From Bacillota bacterium (GTDB lineage: Bacteria > Bacillota > Clostridia > Peptostreptococcales > Anaerovoracaceae), in contig JAKJCD010000016.1 in assembly GCA_022706625.1 (NCBI GenBank), positions 1 to 22,753 of the forward strand: 22,753 nucleotides of DNA, in the 5' to 3' direction. The notes below the pieces were generated by a model that searched no databases, was not told the DNA's origin, and worked only from the letters and a program-made list of their open reading frames with translations. Shown here one piece after another: positions 22,542 through 22,753 of the stretch (positions are counted from its first letter, which is position 1; each line of letters starts with the position of its first letter). A program made the position numbers and the translations under genes.

Positions 22542-22753
22542 TCAGCAATCCAACAAATCGATCCTACGCTTGTGGCGACCCCCTTCAAAGTCCGTTGAAA
22601 GCCAGACATCCACTATGGCGGCGGCTTCTTCCTCTGACAGCACGCGCCCTCCTAAAGCGAGCATGTTGGCATCGTTATGCTTCCTGCTCATCTCTGCCAT
22701 GAATGGATCGGTCGCAAGAGCGCACCTTATTCCCTTAATTCTATTGGCGGCGA
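22542..22753 (-). CDS. rpiB: Ribose-5-phosphate isomerase B, C-terminal part
   Basis: The frame is open from the right edge to TGA at 22542-22544 (69 residues visible). It encodes AANRIKGIRCAL, then ATDPFMAEMSRKHNDANML, the ALGGRVLSEEEA segment and WLSTDFEGGRHKRRIDLL, the standard C-terminal third of RpiB. The enzyme interconverts ribose 5-phosphate and ribulose 5-phosphate, feeding PRPP used by the downstream upp product. The 5' end and promoter lie outside the window. Confidence 0.93.
   Translation of the reverse strand, partial: AANRIKGIRCALATDPFMAEMSRKHNDANMLALGGRVLSEEEAAAIVDVWLSTDFEGGRHKRRIDLLDC

Overview
The window looks like a chromosomal segment of an anaerobic, moderate-GC Firmicute of the class Clostridia. 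The evidence is strong AAGGAGG-type ribosome-binding sites, consensus sigma-A promoters, clostridial-style housekeeping genes (rplM-rpsI, rpiB-upp-tyrS) and an oxygen-sensitive Fe-S/molybdenum gene set. No species can be assigned from the sequence alone.

Layout. 1-290 is the 3' end of a surface protein with an InlB-type B repeat, followed by a good terminator. 300-1025 is an AT-richer relic zone: a possible recombinase tail on the minus strand, a decayed membrane-anchor reading frame, and an array of four hairpins sharing GCAACGGA/TCCGTTGC arms. 1026-1382 is an isolated C-terminal fragment of larC (nickel-pincer cofactor synthesis).

The centre, 1464-13727, is the main interest: a nine-gene module built around a FAD-less, single-chain molybdenum aldehyde oxidoreductase. 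The minus arm reads, in transcription order, methyltransferase, C-GCAxxG-C-C protein, short AMP-dependent ligase, XdhC-type maturation factor, a three-domain NTP transferase/histidine phosphatase/DUF5714 protein, and a radical SAM protein. These genes overlap or sit a few bases apart. The plus arm reads oxidoreductase, a large FAD/multi-[4Fe-4S]/CCG-type oxidoreductase, and a 63-residue four-cysteine protein. The arms diverge from one 272-bp region holding back-to-back sigma-A promoters and a perfect 8-3-8 palindrome over the minus-arm -35 box. From memory this is the set whose members carry RefSeq names such as DVU_1551, 1553, 1555, 1556 and 1557 families, found beside aldehyde oxidoreductases in Desulfovibrio and other anaerobes. 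The shared biochemical purpose of the accessory proteins is, as far as I know, undescribed; the enzyme types suggest synthesis, modification or insertion of a special molybdopterin cofactor, with dedicated electron transfer.

The right part is more ordinary. The rpsI/rplM pair (minus) has a consensus promoter and a structured leader. A three-gene MacB/LolD-type ABC operon (ATPase, exported CARDB/S-layer-like protein, FtsX/MacB permease) follows on the minus strand. A divergent soluble protein contains two tandem copies of a chemoreceptor-tip-like helix plus a sensory-like domain. It converges with tyrS, which follows upp and the 3' end of rpiB on the minus strand.
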